DNA from: Pseudomonadota bacterium
GTDB lineage: Bacteria; Pseudomonadota; Alphaproteobacteria; 16-39-46
DNA length: 47,467 nt
Direction of reading: 5' to 3'
Assembly: GCA_018242545.1 (NCBI GenBank)
Contig: JAFEBT010000006.1
Location: 1-47,467 of the forward strand
The notes under the pieces were generated by a model. It did not search any database. It was not told the DNA's origin and saw nothing but the letters and a program-made list of their open reading frames with translations. The translations under genes were made by a program, and so were the position numbers. Shown here one piece after another: positions 27,368 through 35,642 of the stretch (positions within the stretch are counted from its first letter, which is position 1; each line of letters starts with the position of its first letter).

Positions 27368-28416
27368 TATGTAAGATCCTCAATCTGAATAGGATCTCCT
27401 TGTTTTAAAGGTTTATTTATTGTTCTTCCTAATAAAAGCACTTCATTTTTAGGTAGAAATCCACAGCCCGGACGAGCGAATATAATATCGCTTTTTGAAA
27501 GTACATCTCCAATCTTAAGATCTCTTTTAGCACAACAAGAAAGTCTAAAATCACGTCGAGAATCTTTTTCACTTTCCGTAGGCCCTAGATATGGGATGCC
27601 AGTTGCTTTTTCAACATATCTTACACCTTCTACAAGTATAGAAAATTCTTTTGGGTCACAGGAAAATCTATGGTCAGGACCAGGTAGATTTTTATCAAGC
27701 GTAAAATGTTTTTCAATCCATGCCGTTTTATAAGTAATTGATCCTATGGCAGCCCAGGGCCCTTCTGAATGATCACTAAACCCACTGATAACACCAAACG
27801 TATCTCTTAATGTCTTAATTTTCATTAAATGGATATCTTCTGCAGGGGTAGGATAAGAAGATGTACAATGAAGTAAGATAAGGTTTTCGTTTCCTGTGCC
27901 ACGAAATGTCGTGACGGCATCATCAATTTCACTAATAGTTGCCATTCCTGTGGATAAAACGGTTGGAATTTGAGATTTTCCCATATAGTCAATAAGCTCG
28001 AGATTTGTTAAAAAATCAGAGCCATTTTTTAAGACATTAACACCTATTTTCTTAAGTAAATCCACGCCTTCAAAATTTGTAGGTGTCGAATGGAAGTCAA
28101 TCTTGTTTTGATCACAAAAATCTTTCAACTCCATGACATGCTTATGATTTAATTCGTAGCGTTTAAACATATCATACTGAAATTCTTTAACTAATTTTCC
28201 TTGGGAAAGATATTCGTAGGTTATGTTTTTTAGAGGAACAAAATCTTCAGTTTTGTAGTTTTGAAACTTGACAGCATCGGCTCCAGCTGTCTTTGCTGCA
28301 AGAATTGTTTTTTTTGCAAGCTCCATATCTCCATTATGATTAATTCCAATTTCGGCAACAATATAGGCAGGATAATCCTTTCCTATCTTTTTAGAACCTA
28401 AATCAATGTATGTCAT
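27367..28416 (-). CDS. pseI: Pseudaminic acid synthase PseI (NeuB family)
   Basis: PseI condenses phosphoenolpyruvate with 6-deoxy-AltdiNAc to make pseudaminic acid. The 349-residue product has the NeuB barrel: YIVAEIGINHNGDMELAK, GADAVKFQNYK, FHSTPTNFEGVDLL, VLSTGMATISEI and GFSDHSEG. The C-terminal SAF-like antifreeze domain begins near residue 290 (RDLKIGDVLSKSDIIFARP). The run of neighbours (PseB, C, F, G) points to PseI rather than sialic or legionaminic acid synthase, because PseG and PseB are specific to that branch. PseI and NeuB differ in substrate only, so a legionaminic-type product is possible. It overlaps pseG by 14 bases. Confidence 0.9.
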   Translation of the reverse strand: MTYIDLGSKKIGKDYPAYIVAEIGINHNGDMELAKKTILAAKTAGADAVKFQNYKTEDFVPLKNITYEYLSQGKLVKEFQYDMFKRYELNHKHVMELKDFCDQNKIDFHSTPTNFEGVDLLKKIGVNVLKNGSDFLTNLELIDYMGKSQIPTVLSTGMATISEIDDAVTTFRGTGNENLILLHCTSSYPTPAEDIHLMKIKTLRDTFGVISGFSDHSEGPWAAIGSITYKTAWIEKHFTLDKNLPGPDHRFSCDPKEFSILVEGVRYVEKATGIPYLGPTESEKDSRRDFRLSCCAKRDLKIGDVLSKSDIIFARPGCGFLPKNEVLLLGRTINKPLKQGDPIQIEDLT

Positions 28417-29395
28417 GTATAACCTCTAAGACTGAATTAATCCCCATCCCATCACAAGTTTCAGATGCGTTTTTTTGGAATGTTCTCAAGAATTCTTTAT
28501 CCATCATTAAATTATTTATGAAATCTGATGCAGTTTTTGTATTTTTAAGATCTTCTACCAAAAAGGCAGCTCCACTTTTATGAAGATTTTTAGCAATTAA
28601 TTCTTGATTAGAGCTTACAGTAAACATAAGGGTAGGAAGTCCAAGTGTGCATCTTTCCCACATGCTACTTCCAGAAGCACCTATTGCTAAGTCTGCCTGA
28701 TAAGTTAATTTTGGCATGTCTGCATTAATATGGATAAAACATTCATTAGGGATATTTTTAATGTATTCTTCTACAGAGCTTAGATTCTGTCCCTCAAATC
28801 CTAGAACAATATCCACATTTCCTCTGAATTGAGACCGCTTAATTATGTCAAGGGCTTTTAACGTATAGTTTTGAGGATCACTTCCTCCCATTGAAATAAG
28901 GATACGATTTATTTGGGTTGTTTGTTTTCTTTTTTTGAGGGCTTTTGGCCTTAATTCTCTAAATTCTGTTCGAAGTAATGCATACTTAATACCTGTTAAT
29001 ATTTTGCATCTTTGAGGGACGAGGTTTTTGTAAGTTTCTATTAATTGACCATAGGTTTGGTCTAATAAAATATCACACTCATGTTGTCTATTTGCAAGAT
29101 CATCAATAACCATTATTTTTTTGGCAAAGGGACGAAAATGAGCTTCGTAAGATTTTTCTATATTATAATTATCAATAACAAGAAGGTCACAGTGAAAAGG
29201 ATGATAATAAAATGAGCGTGGATCTACGCGCTCAAAAGATTTCAATTGAGAGATAAATTCATAAGTCGTTGGGAGCGTTATAATTTTACACATCCAATGA
29301 TGTTCTTTTAAAGCCTCTGCAAGGACACAAGAACGTATGGCATGTCCCGCTCCTATTTTTGAAGAGGCCTCAAATAAGAAAAGAGCGGTTTTCAT
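28403..29395 (-). CDS. pseG: UDP-2,4-diacetamido-trideoxy-altrose hydrolase PseG
   Basis: PseG is an inverting GT-B-fold hydrolase that removes UDP from the di-N-acylated altrose before PseI. The 330 residues carry KIGAGHAIRSCVLAEAL, in which His18 aligns with the catalytic His of Campylobacter PseG, and a nucleotide-binding C-terminal half with ILISMGGSDPQNYT, GASGSSMWERCTLGLPTLMF and NLHKSGAAFLV. It is encoded by overlap with pseF (four bases) and pseI (14 bases). The start ATG at 29395 gives MKTALFLFEASSKIG. If the acyl group at C4 is formyl, this enzyme must accept the formylated substrate. Confidence 0.9.
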   Translation of the reverse strand: MKTALFLFEASSKIGAGHAIRSCVLAEALKEHHWMCKIITLPTTYEFISQLKSFERVDPRSFYYHPFHCDLLVIDNYNIEKSYEAHFRPFAKKIMVIDDLANRQHECDILLDQTYGQLIETYKNLVPQRCKILTGIKYALLRTEFRELRPKALKKRKQTTQINRILISMGGSDPQNYTLKALDIIKRSQFRGNVDIVLGFEGQNLSSVEEYIKNIPNECFIHINADMPKLTYQADLAIGASGSSMWERCTLGLPTLMFTVSSNQELIAKNLHKSGAAFLVEDLKNTKTASDFINNLMMDKEFLRTFQKNASETCDGMGINSVLEVIHDIH

Positions 29396-30069
29396 ATTTT
29401 TGATGAGTTTTTAGTGAGAGTGTCAACGTCTTTTAAAAGAAGTTTTAAAGAGGTAGAAGAAGGATTTATTTTTTTAATAAAAGCATAGTCTTCCGGGGTG
29501 TCTAAGGTTATTCGAATGTGTCTGTGATTCCCTTCTGGGTTTTCAAAATTATGGACCTTAAGAGTGCGCCGCATCCATTCTGTAACATGTTCAAAGTCTT
29601 CAGGATGGGTGGCATATTGTAGGGAATTTTTGAGCTCTTCTATCCCAAACACCTCACAATCATAACCGTGTGGCCAGGTAGGGGGGAGATTATTGCAGGT
29701 ATATTCGGCTTTATTTTGAATATGCATTTGTAAAACATCTGAGCATACCTCAGGATTAATAAGGGGGCAGTCGCTTGTAACGCGCATAATAATATCTGCT
29801 TTTAAGTGCTTGGCTGCTTCATAATATCTTTCTAAAACATTTAATTCTGAGCCTCTAAAGATAACGGCATTATATTTTTCAGCTTCAGCAATAAGAACAT
29901 CATGATCTTTTCCAAGAGGAATAGCACAACAAACAACATCTATATTCTTAATTTGCTGACATCTTGATAAAACTTGGCCAAGAACTGTTTTATCCCATAA
30001 AGGAAGCATGACTTTCCCAGGTAATCTTGAGGACGTCATTCTCGCTTGAATTATTACTGCGGTGCGCAT
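29392..30069 (-). CDS. pseF: Pseudaminic acid cytidylyltransferase PseF (SpsF-like)
   Basis: This activates pseudaminic acid to CMP-Pse, the donor for glycosylation. The 225 residues from the ATG at 30069 begin MRTAVIIQARMTSSRLPGKV, the SpsF/PseF nucleotidyltransferase signature. It continues with SRCQQIKNID, IIMRVTSDCPLINPEVC, and HIRITLDTPEDYAFIKK. A longer frame to 30144 exists, but its head (MFNDTFICGTF) is unrelated and lies within the pseC 3' end. The chosen start leaves a 16-bp overlap with pseC. It overlaps pseG by four bases. Confidence 0.88.
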   Translation of the reverse strand: MRTAVIIQARMTSSRLPGKVMLPLWDKTVLGQVLSRCQQIKNIDVVCCAIPLGKDHDVLIAEAEKYNAVIFRGSELNVLERYYEAAKHLKADIIMRVTSDCPLINPEVCSDVLQMHIQNKAEYTCNNLPPTWPHGYDCEVFGIEELKNSLQYATHPEDFEHVTEWMRRTLKVHNFENPEGNHRHIRITLDTPEDYAFIKKINPSSTSLKLLLKDVDTLTKNSSKI

Positions 30070-31229
30070 ATGGATAAAATCTCTCGTATAATATTTTGTT
30101 GATCCCTTAGAGAAAGTCCCACAAATAAAGGTATCGTTAAACAACTCTCATAATATTGTTCTGCGCCTTTTAAAGTTTGAGGACCATATAGCTTTTTGTA
30201 ATAAGGTTGCTTATAAAGAGGAATATAATGAACTTGTGTTCCAATGCCTTTTTCTTTTAATCCTCTCATAATATCAGATCTTGATTTTCCGATTTTATTA
30301 TAATCGATGAAGATTATGTATAAGTGCCAAGCTGTTTCTGAAAATTTTAATTTTTTCAAAGGCTTTAAATAATTTATATTTATGAATGCGTCATCATAAA
30401 TTTTAACGATTTTAGAACGCTCAGATATAAATTCTGGGAGTCTTTTTAATTGGCTAAGCCCAAGAGCGCAATTGATATCGCTGATACGATAATTATATCC
30501 AAGCTCTTGCATTTCGTAATACCATGGATGTGATGATTCAATTTCTACCCATTTATGAGGGTCTCGTATCATTCCATGGCTCCGGTATAATTTTAACTTT
30601 TCTGCAATTTTATGATCATTTGTGGTAATTGCTCCTCCTTCTCCCATAGCAATGGTTTTAACGGGATGAAAAGAAAAAGTCGTAATGTCCGAAAATCTAT
30701 TTGAGCCAATAGGATGTCTGGTCCCCTCGTTGGTTAAATAAGAGGTTCCAATTGCATGAGCTGCATCTTCTATAATAAATAAATTATATTTCTGTGCTAT
30801 TTTATAGATTTCTTCTAAATTTTCACAGTGCCCTGTGAGATGGACATTCACAACAGCTTTTATGTTTTTGGAATGATTTTTTAAAATTGCAGCTTCTAAA
30901 GTTTCTGAAGTCATTAAGCCTGTTGTGGGATCAACATCTACAAAAGCAACGTGAGCTCCAACATATCGAGCAGCATTGGCGGAAGCTAGAAAGGTGATAG
31001 CCGGGACTAAAACGATATCTCCAACACCTATCCCTAAAGAGAGCATTGCAAGGTGTAATGCGGTTGTGCCATTCGAGCATGAAATAGCATGTTTTGCATT
31101 AACTGTTTTTTCCAGCATTTGTTCAAATTTTTCGACAACAGGACCACAGGTAAGCCAATCGCTTTGTAATACTTCAGTAAGGGCCTTTATATCATCAGGA
31201 GAGATGGAATGTCTTCCATAAGAAATCAT
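30054..31229 (-). CDS. pseC: UDP-4-amino-sugar aminotransferase PseC
   Basis: PseC transfers an amino group from glutamate to C4 of the PseB keto product. It is a DegT/DnrJ/EryC1-family PLP enzyme of 391 residues, a normal length. Visible are the N-terminal RHSISPDDIKAL, CSNGTTALHLAML, VDPTTG, the PLP-binding EDAAHA (154-159), and the Schiff-base Lys191 in FHPVKTIAMGEGG. Its product, a 4-amino-4,6-dideoxy sugar, is normally acetylated by PseH, but no GNAT gene is present here. It is separated from pseB by one base. Confidence 0.92.
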   Translation of the reverse strand: MISYGRHSISPDDIKALTEVLQSDWLTCGPVVEKFEQMLEKTVNAKHAISCSNGTTALHLAMLSLGIGVGDIVLVPAITFLASANAARYVGAHVAFVDVDPTTGLMTSETLEAAILKNHSKNIKAVVNVHLTGHCENLEEIYKIAQKYNLFIIEDAAHAIGTSYLTNEGTRHPIGSNRFSDITTFSFHPVKTIAMGEGGAITTNDHKIAEKLKLYRSHGMIRDPHKWVEIESSHPWYYEMQELGYNYRISDINCALGLSQLKRLPEFISERSKIVKIYDDAFININYLKPLKKLKFSETAWHLYIIFIDYNKIGKSRSDIMRGLKEKGIGTQVHYIPLYKQPYYKKLYGPQTLKGAEQYYESCLTIPLFVGLSLRDQQNIIREILSICAPQ

Positions 31230-31230
31230 G

Positions 31231-32244
31231 TTAATCTTCCAGCATTAATCTTAGTTGTTGTGAGTTAAGCCATTCTGTATTGGTATCACTGGAATATACC
31301 ATCCTTTTTTCAAAAGGCTTATTCTCAATTCGATTTTCCCATAAGTTTGGATTGATGAAGGAAGAAAGAATAGCATATCGATCTTCCATTTCACGAGTTT
31401 GTAATGACTCGTCAGAAGTGAGCATACATTCATGTAATTTTTCTCCAGGACGGATACCTATCTCGTGTGTTGGGATTCCTGGTTGAATGGCATTTGCTAA
31501 GTCAATAATTTTCATGCTGGGAATTTTGGGGATAAAAATTTCTCCTCCTTGCATTAAAAACAAATTAGATAAAACAAAATCAACACCTTGTTGTAACGTA
31601 ATCCAAAACCGTGTCATGTCATTATCGGTTATTGGTAGGGAAGTAGCTCCTTCTTTTAATAATTTTTTGAAGAATGGAACGACGCTACCTCTTGATCCTA
31701 CGACATTTCCATATCTTACAACAGAGAAGAGTGTTGGGTCTGATCCTCGTATATTATTGGCAGCTACAAAAATTTTCTCTGCAGCGAGTTTGCTTGCTCC
31801 ATATAAGTTAATAGGACTAACAGCTTTATCGGTTGAAAGAGCTAATACTTTTTGTACGGAGTTTCTTAAGGCAGCTCTTACAATATTTTCTGCTCCAATA
31901 ACGTTTGTATGAATACATTCATATGGATTGTATTCTGCAATAGGAACATGTTTTAAAGCTGCTGCATGAATGACAATGTCAACCCCTCGGAAAGCCATTT
32001 CTAGGCGGTTATAATCACGTACATCTCCTATAAAATAGCGCAAAAAAGGATATTTAGATTCTGGGAATTTTTGAGCCATTTCATATTGTTTGAGTTCATC
32101 TCGTGAAAAAATGATAAGTTTTTTTGGAGAATAGAGATTAATGATTGTTTGAACAAGTTGATTCCCAAAGGACCCTGTTCCTCCTGTTATAAGAATCGTT
32201 TTATTATTTAAATCAGGAGTTTTTATAAGAAAATTCTTAAGCAT
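31231..32244 (-). CDS. pseB: UDP-GlcNAc 4,6-dehydratase/5-epimerase PseB
   Basis: PseB starts the pathway by converting UDP-GlcNAc to a 4-keto-6-deoxy sugar with inversion at C5. The 337 residues have the NAD-binding TILITGGTGSFG (16-27), the PseB-type HAAALKHVP, and the catalytic segment STDKAVSPINLYGASK with Thr138, Asp139, Lys140, Tyr148 and Lys152. That TDK...YGASK pattern marks the short FlaA1/PseB group rather than the membrane-bound PglF type. A 139-bp AT-rich gap lies between it and the ABC exporter upstream, so it may have its own start of transcription. Confidence 0.92.
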   Translation of the reverse strand: MLKNFLIKTPDLNNKTILITGGTGSFGNQLVQTIINLYSPKKLIIFSRDELKQYEMAQKFPESKYPFLRYFIGDVRDYNRLEMAFRGVDIVIHAAALKHVPIAEYNPYECIHTNVIGAENIVRAALRNSVQKVLALSTDKAVSPINLYGASKLAAEKIFVAANNIRGSDPTLFSVVRYGNVVGSRGSVVPFFKKLLKEGATSLPITDNDMTRFWITLQQGVDFVLSNLFLMQGGEIFIPKIPSMKIIDLANAIQPGIPTHEIGIRPGEKLHECMLTSDESLQTREMEDRYAILSSFINPNLWENRIENKPFEKRMVYSSDTNTEWLNSQQLRLMLED

Positions 32245-32383
32245 AAATTTTTCCTTTGTAAGAGATGTCTACATTTATAAACATAATTCATAGATTTTTC
32301 TTTATCAATTTTATAGGAACTCAAAGAGCTGTGATTTTTATATTTTATAATCATTACATAAACCCATAAGCATGCAAAAAAAA

Positions 32384-34126
32384 TTAACAAATTTTTTGAG
32401 AGGTAATATTCTGAATGATTCCATTATTTATGGAAATGATCCTATTGCATTTTTTGAGGGTGGTCAATCGATGAGCTATCATAATCACAGTGTGATTTTT
32501 ACAAATCTCATGAATTGTTTTCATCAGATTTTGTTCCGTTTCATTGTCTAGTGCAGAGGTTGCCTCATCAAAAATTAAGACGTCTGGATTTCTATAGAGT
32601 GCACGTGCGATCGCGATACGTTGACGCTCTCCTCCAGAAAGACGCATGCCGCGTTCTCCGACAACGGTTTTTGTGCCATTGGGTAGATGGTTGATAAATT
32701 TGGTAAGTTGAGCAGCATTAAGAGCATTTTTTAAACGATTTTGATCAATAGTTTCGGCTTTTTCTCCAAAGGCAATATTTGATTCGATTGTATCATCAAT
32801 TAAATAAACGGATTGAGGAACATAACCTATGTGTTGGTGCCATTGATAACAGTTTATAGGATATTTTTGATCGATAAGAACAGTTCCATGCTTTGGTCTT
32901 AAAAGGCCTAAAATAATATCCACAAGGGTTGACTTTCCAGAACCTGTTTCACCAATAATACCAATACATTCGCCTTTATGAATGGTCAAAGTTAAGTTTT
33001 TTAAAACATCTTTCGTTGTATTTGGGTACTGAAAAGTTAAATCTTTAAAATCAATAGATTTTTTAAATTCAAAATTTGGTATATTTTGATAATTGTTTTT
33101 AAGAAAATTAGAATTATATTCTTCGTAAACACGATTAATATTTGGAATTGTAAGTTTAAAGGTATTTAGCTGACCAATAATACGATTCAGTCCCGGCATT
33201 AAACGGAATCCAATATATAGATACCCTCCAAGTATTCCTAACATTTGAGATGGCGAATCATGCTCAAGACAAAAATAAGTAATTGCGGTAATAAAAAGGC
33301 ATACAAATAGAATTTCAATAATTAAACGGGGAAGAGCATTTGAGGATATTTGAAGCGCTCGAATTCTAGATCTTTTTAAAGAGTATATTTGATAAGTGTT
33401 TATAAAAGAATCTTTTTTATTGCATAAAATAATTTCTTTAAATGCATGAAAAAATTGCAATAGACTTTTTTCGCTTTGAAGGGAAGCTTCTTGAAAGGTA
33501 TGTCCCCATGTATAAAAAAGTGGAAAAACAAATTTGTTTATAATAAGTCCTACGATTAATCCGATGCTAAAAAGAATTAGAGCAAGAGAAGAATTCAAAC
33601 CAATAATCATTAAAATCAAACAAAAGAAAACAATACTTTCAGATAATATGGAAGCAATAGGTGTTACACCACTTGAAAACATAAGTTCAGTATCACCGTT
33701 TACAACGGTTAGTCCTAAAGAAGAATTGCGTGTTAAATAAATACTATAATCAAGCTCAGCATATCGATGAAGTAATTTATTTTTAAAAGTATAATTCATT
33801 TTTTGGATGGAAAAATTTTGATAAAAAACTTCAATGGCAGCTACAAGGTTCTTAAGTAAAAAAGTAGCTCCAAATACAAGAGCAATATAAAAAATCATTT
33901 GAGTGGGCGTAAAATTTTTGCCCAGTCCTACTTTAGTAAAATATTTATACCCAAGTTCAGGTTGAGTAAGAACTTGTGCAAAAATAACGATTAGAGAAGC
34001 TGTTGCAATTTCTAAAAGAGAAGTACAAATAGCAAAGCTTAGAATACCAAGCCATTTTATTTTTTCTTTTCGAGTCAGAAAAGAAAAAAGCTTTTTAATA
34101 GCTGAAAAAAGAGAAGAATCGTTCAT
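32384..34126 (-). CDS. ABC transporter, PglK/MsbA-type lipid-linked glycan flippase
   Basis: A 580-residue half-transporter. The membrane domain has hydrophobic segments at about 23-50, 78-98, 164-200 and 268-310. The ATPase domain has Walker A GETGSGKST (392-400), Q-loop VPQ (near 437), signature LSGGERQRIAIA (496-507) and Walker B LIFDEATSALD (517-527), ending with IAHRLTTLK. In glycan loci such proteins flip lipid-linked oligosaccharides across the inner membrane, as PglK does. It starts the pseudaminic-acid half of the locus, with 139 bp to pseB and 216 bp to the nucleotidyltransferase gene upstream. MsbA-type lipid A export cannot be excluded. Confidence 0.87.
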   Translation of the reverse strand: MNDSSLFSAIKKLFSFLTRKEKIKWLGILSFAICTSLLEIATASLIVIFAQVLTQPELGYKYFTKVGLGKNFTPTQMIFYIALVFGATFLLKNLVAAIEVFYQNFSIQKMNYTFKNKLLHRYAELDYSIYLTRNSSLGLTVVNGDTELMFSSGVTPIASILSESIVFFCLILMIIGLNSSLALILFSIGLIVGLIINKFVFPLFYTWGHTFQEASLQSEKSLLQFFHAFKEIILCNKKDSFINTYQIYSLKRSRIRALQISSNALPRLIIEILFVCLFITAITYFCLEHDSPSQMLGILGGYLYIGFRLMPGLNRIIGQLNTFKLTIPNINRVYEEYNSNFLKNNYQNIPNFEFKKSIDFKDLTFQYPNTTKDVLKNLTLTIHKGECIGIIGETGSGKSTLVDIILGLLRPKHGTVLIDQKYPINCYQWHQHIGYVPQSVYLIDDTIESNIAFGEKAETIDQNRLKNALNAAQLTKFINHLPNGTKTVVGERGMRLSGGERQRIAIARALYRNPDVLIFDEATSALDNETEQNLMKTIHEICKNHTVIMIAHRLTTLKKCNRIISINNGIIQNITSQKIC

Positions 34127-34188
34127 TAATATTTATCAGTTTATATAGAGAAAGCCAGTAAGTTAGAAACCTAAAAATGATATCTCAA

Positions 34189-34352
34189 TCCGGGTGAAAA
34201 CGATCGGGATTTATAAGGTCTTTTTTTATAACAATGTCATTTCGTTTTATTAGATCCAAATTTTATAAGATATGCTTAAACGTAAAATATATTTAGGCTG
34301 CTTCTATTATATCTTGAAACAAGACAACATTCATTTCTTTTCCTATGTAATT
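34189..34352 (-). repeat. Diverged copy of the antiterminator 3' end and following spacer (copy B)
   Basis: This segment aligns with 35476-35642. Both begin TCCGGGTGAAAA on the plus strand and share TAACAATGTCATTTCGTTTT exactly, and both end in the last 19 codons of the RfaH-like gene. Over the final 60 aligned positions I counted 51 matches by eye. The offset is about 1,290 bp. The HEPN and nucleotidyltransferase genes lie between the two copies. The copy is diverged, so it is not a fresh duplication. Confidence 0.82.
34293..34352 (-). pseudogene. Remnant C-terminus of an RfaH/NusG-like protein
   Basis: The minus strand reads NYIGKEMNVVLFQDIIEAA followed by TAA. The antiterminator gene at 35583-36083 ends NFLGREMNVILSQDIIEAA followed by TAA. 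The match in frame and in stop position shows a second copy of the gene's end. No remaining copy of the N-terminal domain is seen. The nucleotidyltransferase gene at 34343-34714 ends in another frame inside this remnant. Confidence 0.8.
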
Positions 34353-34714
34353 AATGCTTTTTCAGTGCTTTCAAAAATAAGATTTAAATCATAGCTATTG
34401 TTAACACGTTTTTGAAAAACAACAATTTTATCTTTTTCTATTTCAGCACGAAGTGGGCTATTGGGGCTTAATTCATCAAATCGAACACAATCAATTTTGA
34501 TTAATGTTGGAGCATTTTCAATAATTCCACAAATATCATTCCAGCGATAACTATTTACTGTAGGACAATTGATCGCTAAATCAATATCTGATTTTGTTTG
34601 TGCATTACCTCTTGCACGTGAACCAAATAAATAAATTGCATCAAAATCTTCTATGGAGCTTACTTTGTCTACTATTGGCCTTATAATATTTAAGGTTTCA
34701 AAAAAAATATTCAC
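34343..34714 (-). CDS. MntA-type nucleotidyltransferase (antitoxin-like)
   Basis: A minimal DNA polymerase beta-fold nucleotidyltransferase of 123 residues. The active-site motif is GSRARGNAQTKSDIDLAI, with Gly31-Ser32, ten residues, then Asp43-x-Asp45 (GSX10DXD). In HEPN/MNT pairs, an MntA with this motif AMPylates the HEPN RNase and neutralises it. It is coupled to a second nucleotidyltransferase gene by a four-base overlap, and the HEPN gene is two genes upstream. Its 3' end runs into the antiterminator remnant, so the last few residues (ALIT) may have been acquired there. It is too short to be an antibiotic nucleotidyltransferase. Confidence 0.85.
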   Translation of the reverse strand: MNIFFETLNIIRPIVDKVSSIEDFDAIYLFGSRARGNAQTKSDIDLAINCPTVNSYRWNDICGIIENAPTLIKIDCVRFDELSPNSPLRAEIEKDKIVVFQKRVNNSYDLNLIFESTEKALIT

Positions 34715-35019
34715 ACCAAAAGCACCCCTTCATCTTTTGCAATTTTATAAATCAAAAGATCTTGATTGGGGTCACGAACAACTATATCGATTTTTTGCTC
34801 ACCCAATCGATCTTGCAACAAAATCCAAAACTGACTCTTTTGATCATAAACTTTATTAAAGTCAAAATGTTTCACTTCAATATACAAATCAATATCACCG
34901 CCACGCTTTTCAGGATAAACACGAGATCCAAACAACCATAAATGATCATATTCATCAAAACATTCTTTGAATGATTCAATGATGGATGCTAAATCTTTAG
35001 GCTCTAAGCGAATATTCAT
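34711..35019 (-). CDS. Second minimal nucleotidyltransferase
   Basis: The 102-residue product is a nucleotidyltransferase with motif LFGSRVYPEKRGGDIDLYIE: Gly31-Ser32, nine residues, then Asp42-x-Asp44. A third acidic strand reads KIDIVV, at about residues 76-81. It therefore has a complete-looking GSX9DXD catalytic centre. It overlaps the HEPN gene by 23 bases, which makes it the partner most tightly coupled to the RNase. The neighbouring 123-residue nucleotidyltransferase has GSX10DXD. Two catalytic nucleotidyltransferases per HEPN are unusual. Which of them modifies the HEPN protein is not clear. Confidence 0.85.
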   Translation of the reverse strand: MNIRLEPKDLASIIESFKECFDEYDHLWLFGSRVYPEKRGGDIDLYIEVKHFDFNKVYDQKSQFWILLQDRLGEQKIDIVVRDPNQDLLIYKIAKDEGVLLV

Positions 35020-35449
35020 GAATAATTTTTTCTAAGGTTTGCTCTAAGTATTGATAATTTTGAAAAATTTTGTTTAATGTCGTTACTAAGGCGCTGTATG
35101 AATTGGGATATTCATGGGATAAATCATTTCTCAGTTCCCGTAAATACTTCCATTTGGCTGTGCTTTCTAGGATTTTATATTTTTCAAGTTTATTTAAACG
35201 ATCAATCATGGATAGATTAACAACGTTTTCTCCAAGAAATTTTAGAAATTCAAGAAACAGCCCTTCCCCCATGGTGTCCTGGAGTTTCGCAAATCGGCCA
35301 GTAAACATGTCGAGTGAAGTTAAATCCTCATATTTTTCAAGAGGAAAGTTTTTTTCCTGAAAAGGATATAAATGCCGTATGTGCTCAGCCGCTTGTTTCA
35401 TTCTTTCTAAATGCAACTGACATTGTTCAATTTTTTGTTTTAAAACCAT
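34997..35449 (-). CDS. HEPN-domain RNase-like protein (HepT family)
   Basis: A 150-residue all-helical protein. Residues 104-112 read RELRNDLSH, which includes the HEPN catalytic Rx4H motif (Arg107 to His112) in a typical context followed by EYP. The N-terminal helices (MKQAAEHIRHLYPF) and the segment MIDRLNKLEKYKILES fit HepT architecture. HEPN proteins are ribonuclease toxins that form dimers with a composite active site. Here it precedes two minimal nucleotidyltransferase genes, as in HEPN/MNT toxin-antitoxin and defence cassettes. It starts about 130 bp after the antiterminator stop, with no obvious terminator between. Confidence 0.82.
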   Translation of the reverse strand: MVLKQKIEQCQLHLERMKQAAEHIRHLYPFQEKNFPLEKYEDLTSLDMFTGRFAKLQDTMGEGLFLEFLKFLGENVVNLSMIDRLNKLEKYKILESTAKWKYLRELRNDLSHEYPNSYSALVTTLNKIFQNYQYLEQTLEKIIHEYSLRA

Positions 35450-35475
35450 TTCCTATTCCATCATAGCTGCCGCAG

Positions 35476-35642
35476 TCCGGGTGAAAATCACCGAGACTGA
35501 TAAGGTTTCCTTTTTATAACAATGTCATTTCGTTTTGTCAGCTCGAAATGTTTACAGGATGGGTTTAAACGTTAAAAATAGGTTAGGCTGCTTCTATAAT
35601 ATCTTGAGACAGAATAACATTCATTTCTCTTCCTAAAAAATT
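35476..35642 (-). repeat. Antiterminator 3' end and following spacer (copy A)
   Basis: This copy includes the genuine 3' end of the RfaH-like gene (stop at 35583-35585) and the spacer beyond it. It is the partner of 34189-34352. On the minus strand the spacer holds a small hairpin, GGTGA-TTT-TCACC, near its downstream end. Copy B keeps the flanking sequence but not this hairpin, so the hairpin may be recent or the copies may have diverged there. Confidence 0.78.

Noticed and set aside
29392-30144. Longer version of the PseF reading frame starting at 30144
   Set aside because: The extra 25 residues are out-of-frame pseC sequence; family alignment begins at MRTAVIIQARM at 30069.
34127-34188. 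Search for the classical ops element or JUMPstart (GGCGGTAGCGT) upstream of the flippase
   Set aside because: No match was found on the coding strand between the antiterminator gene and the flippase gene.
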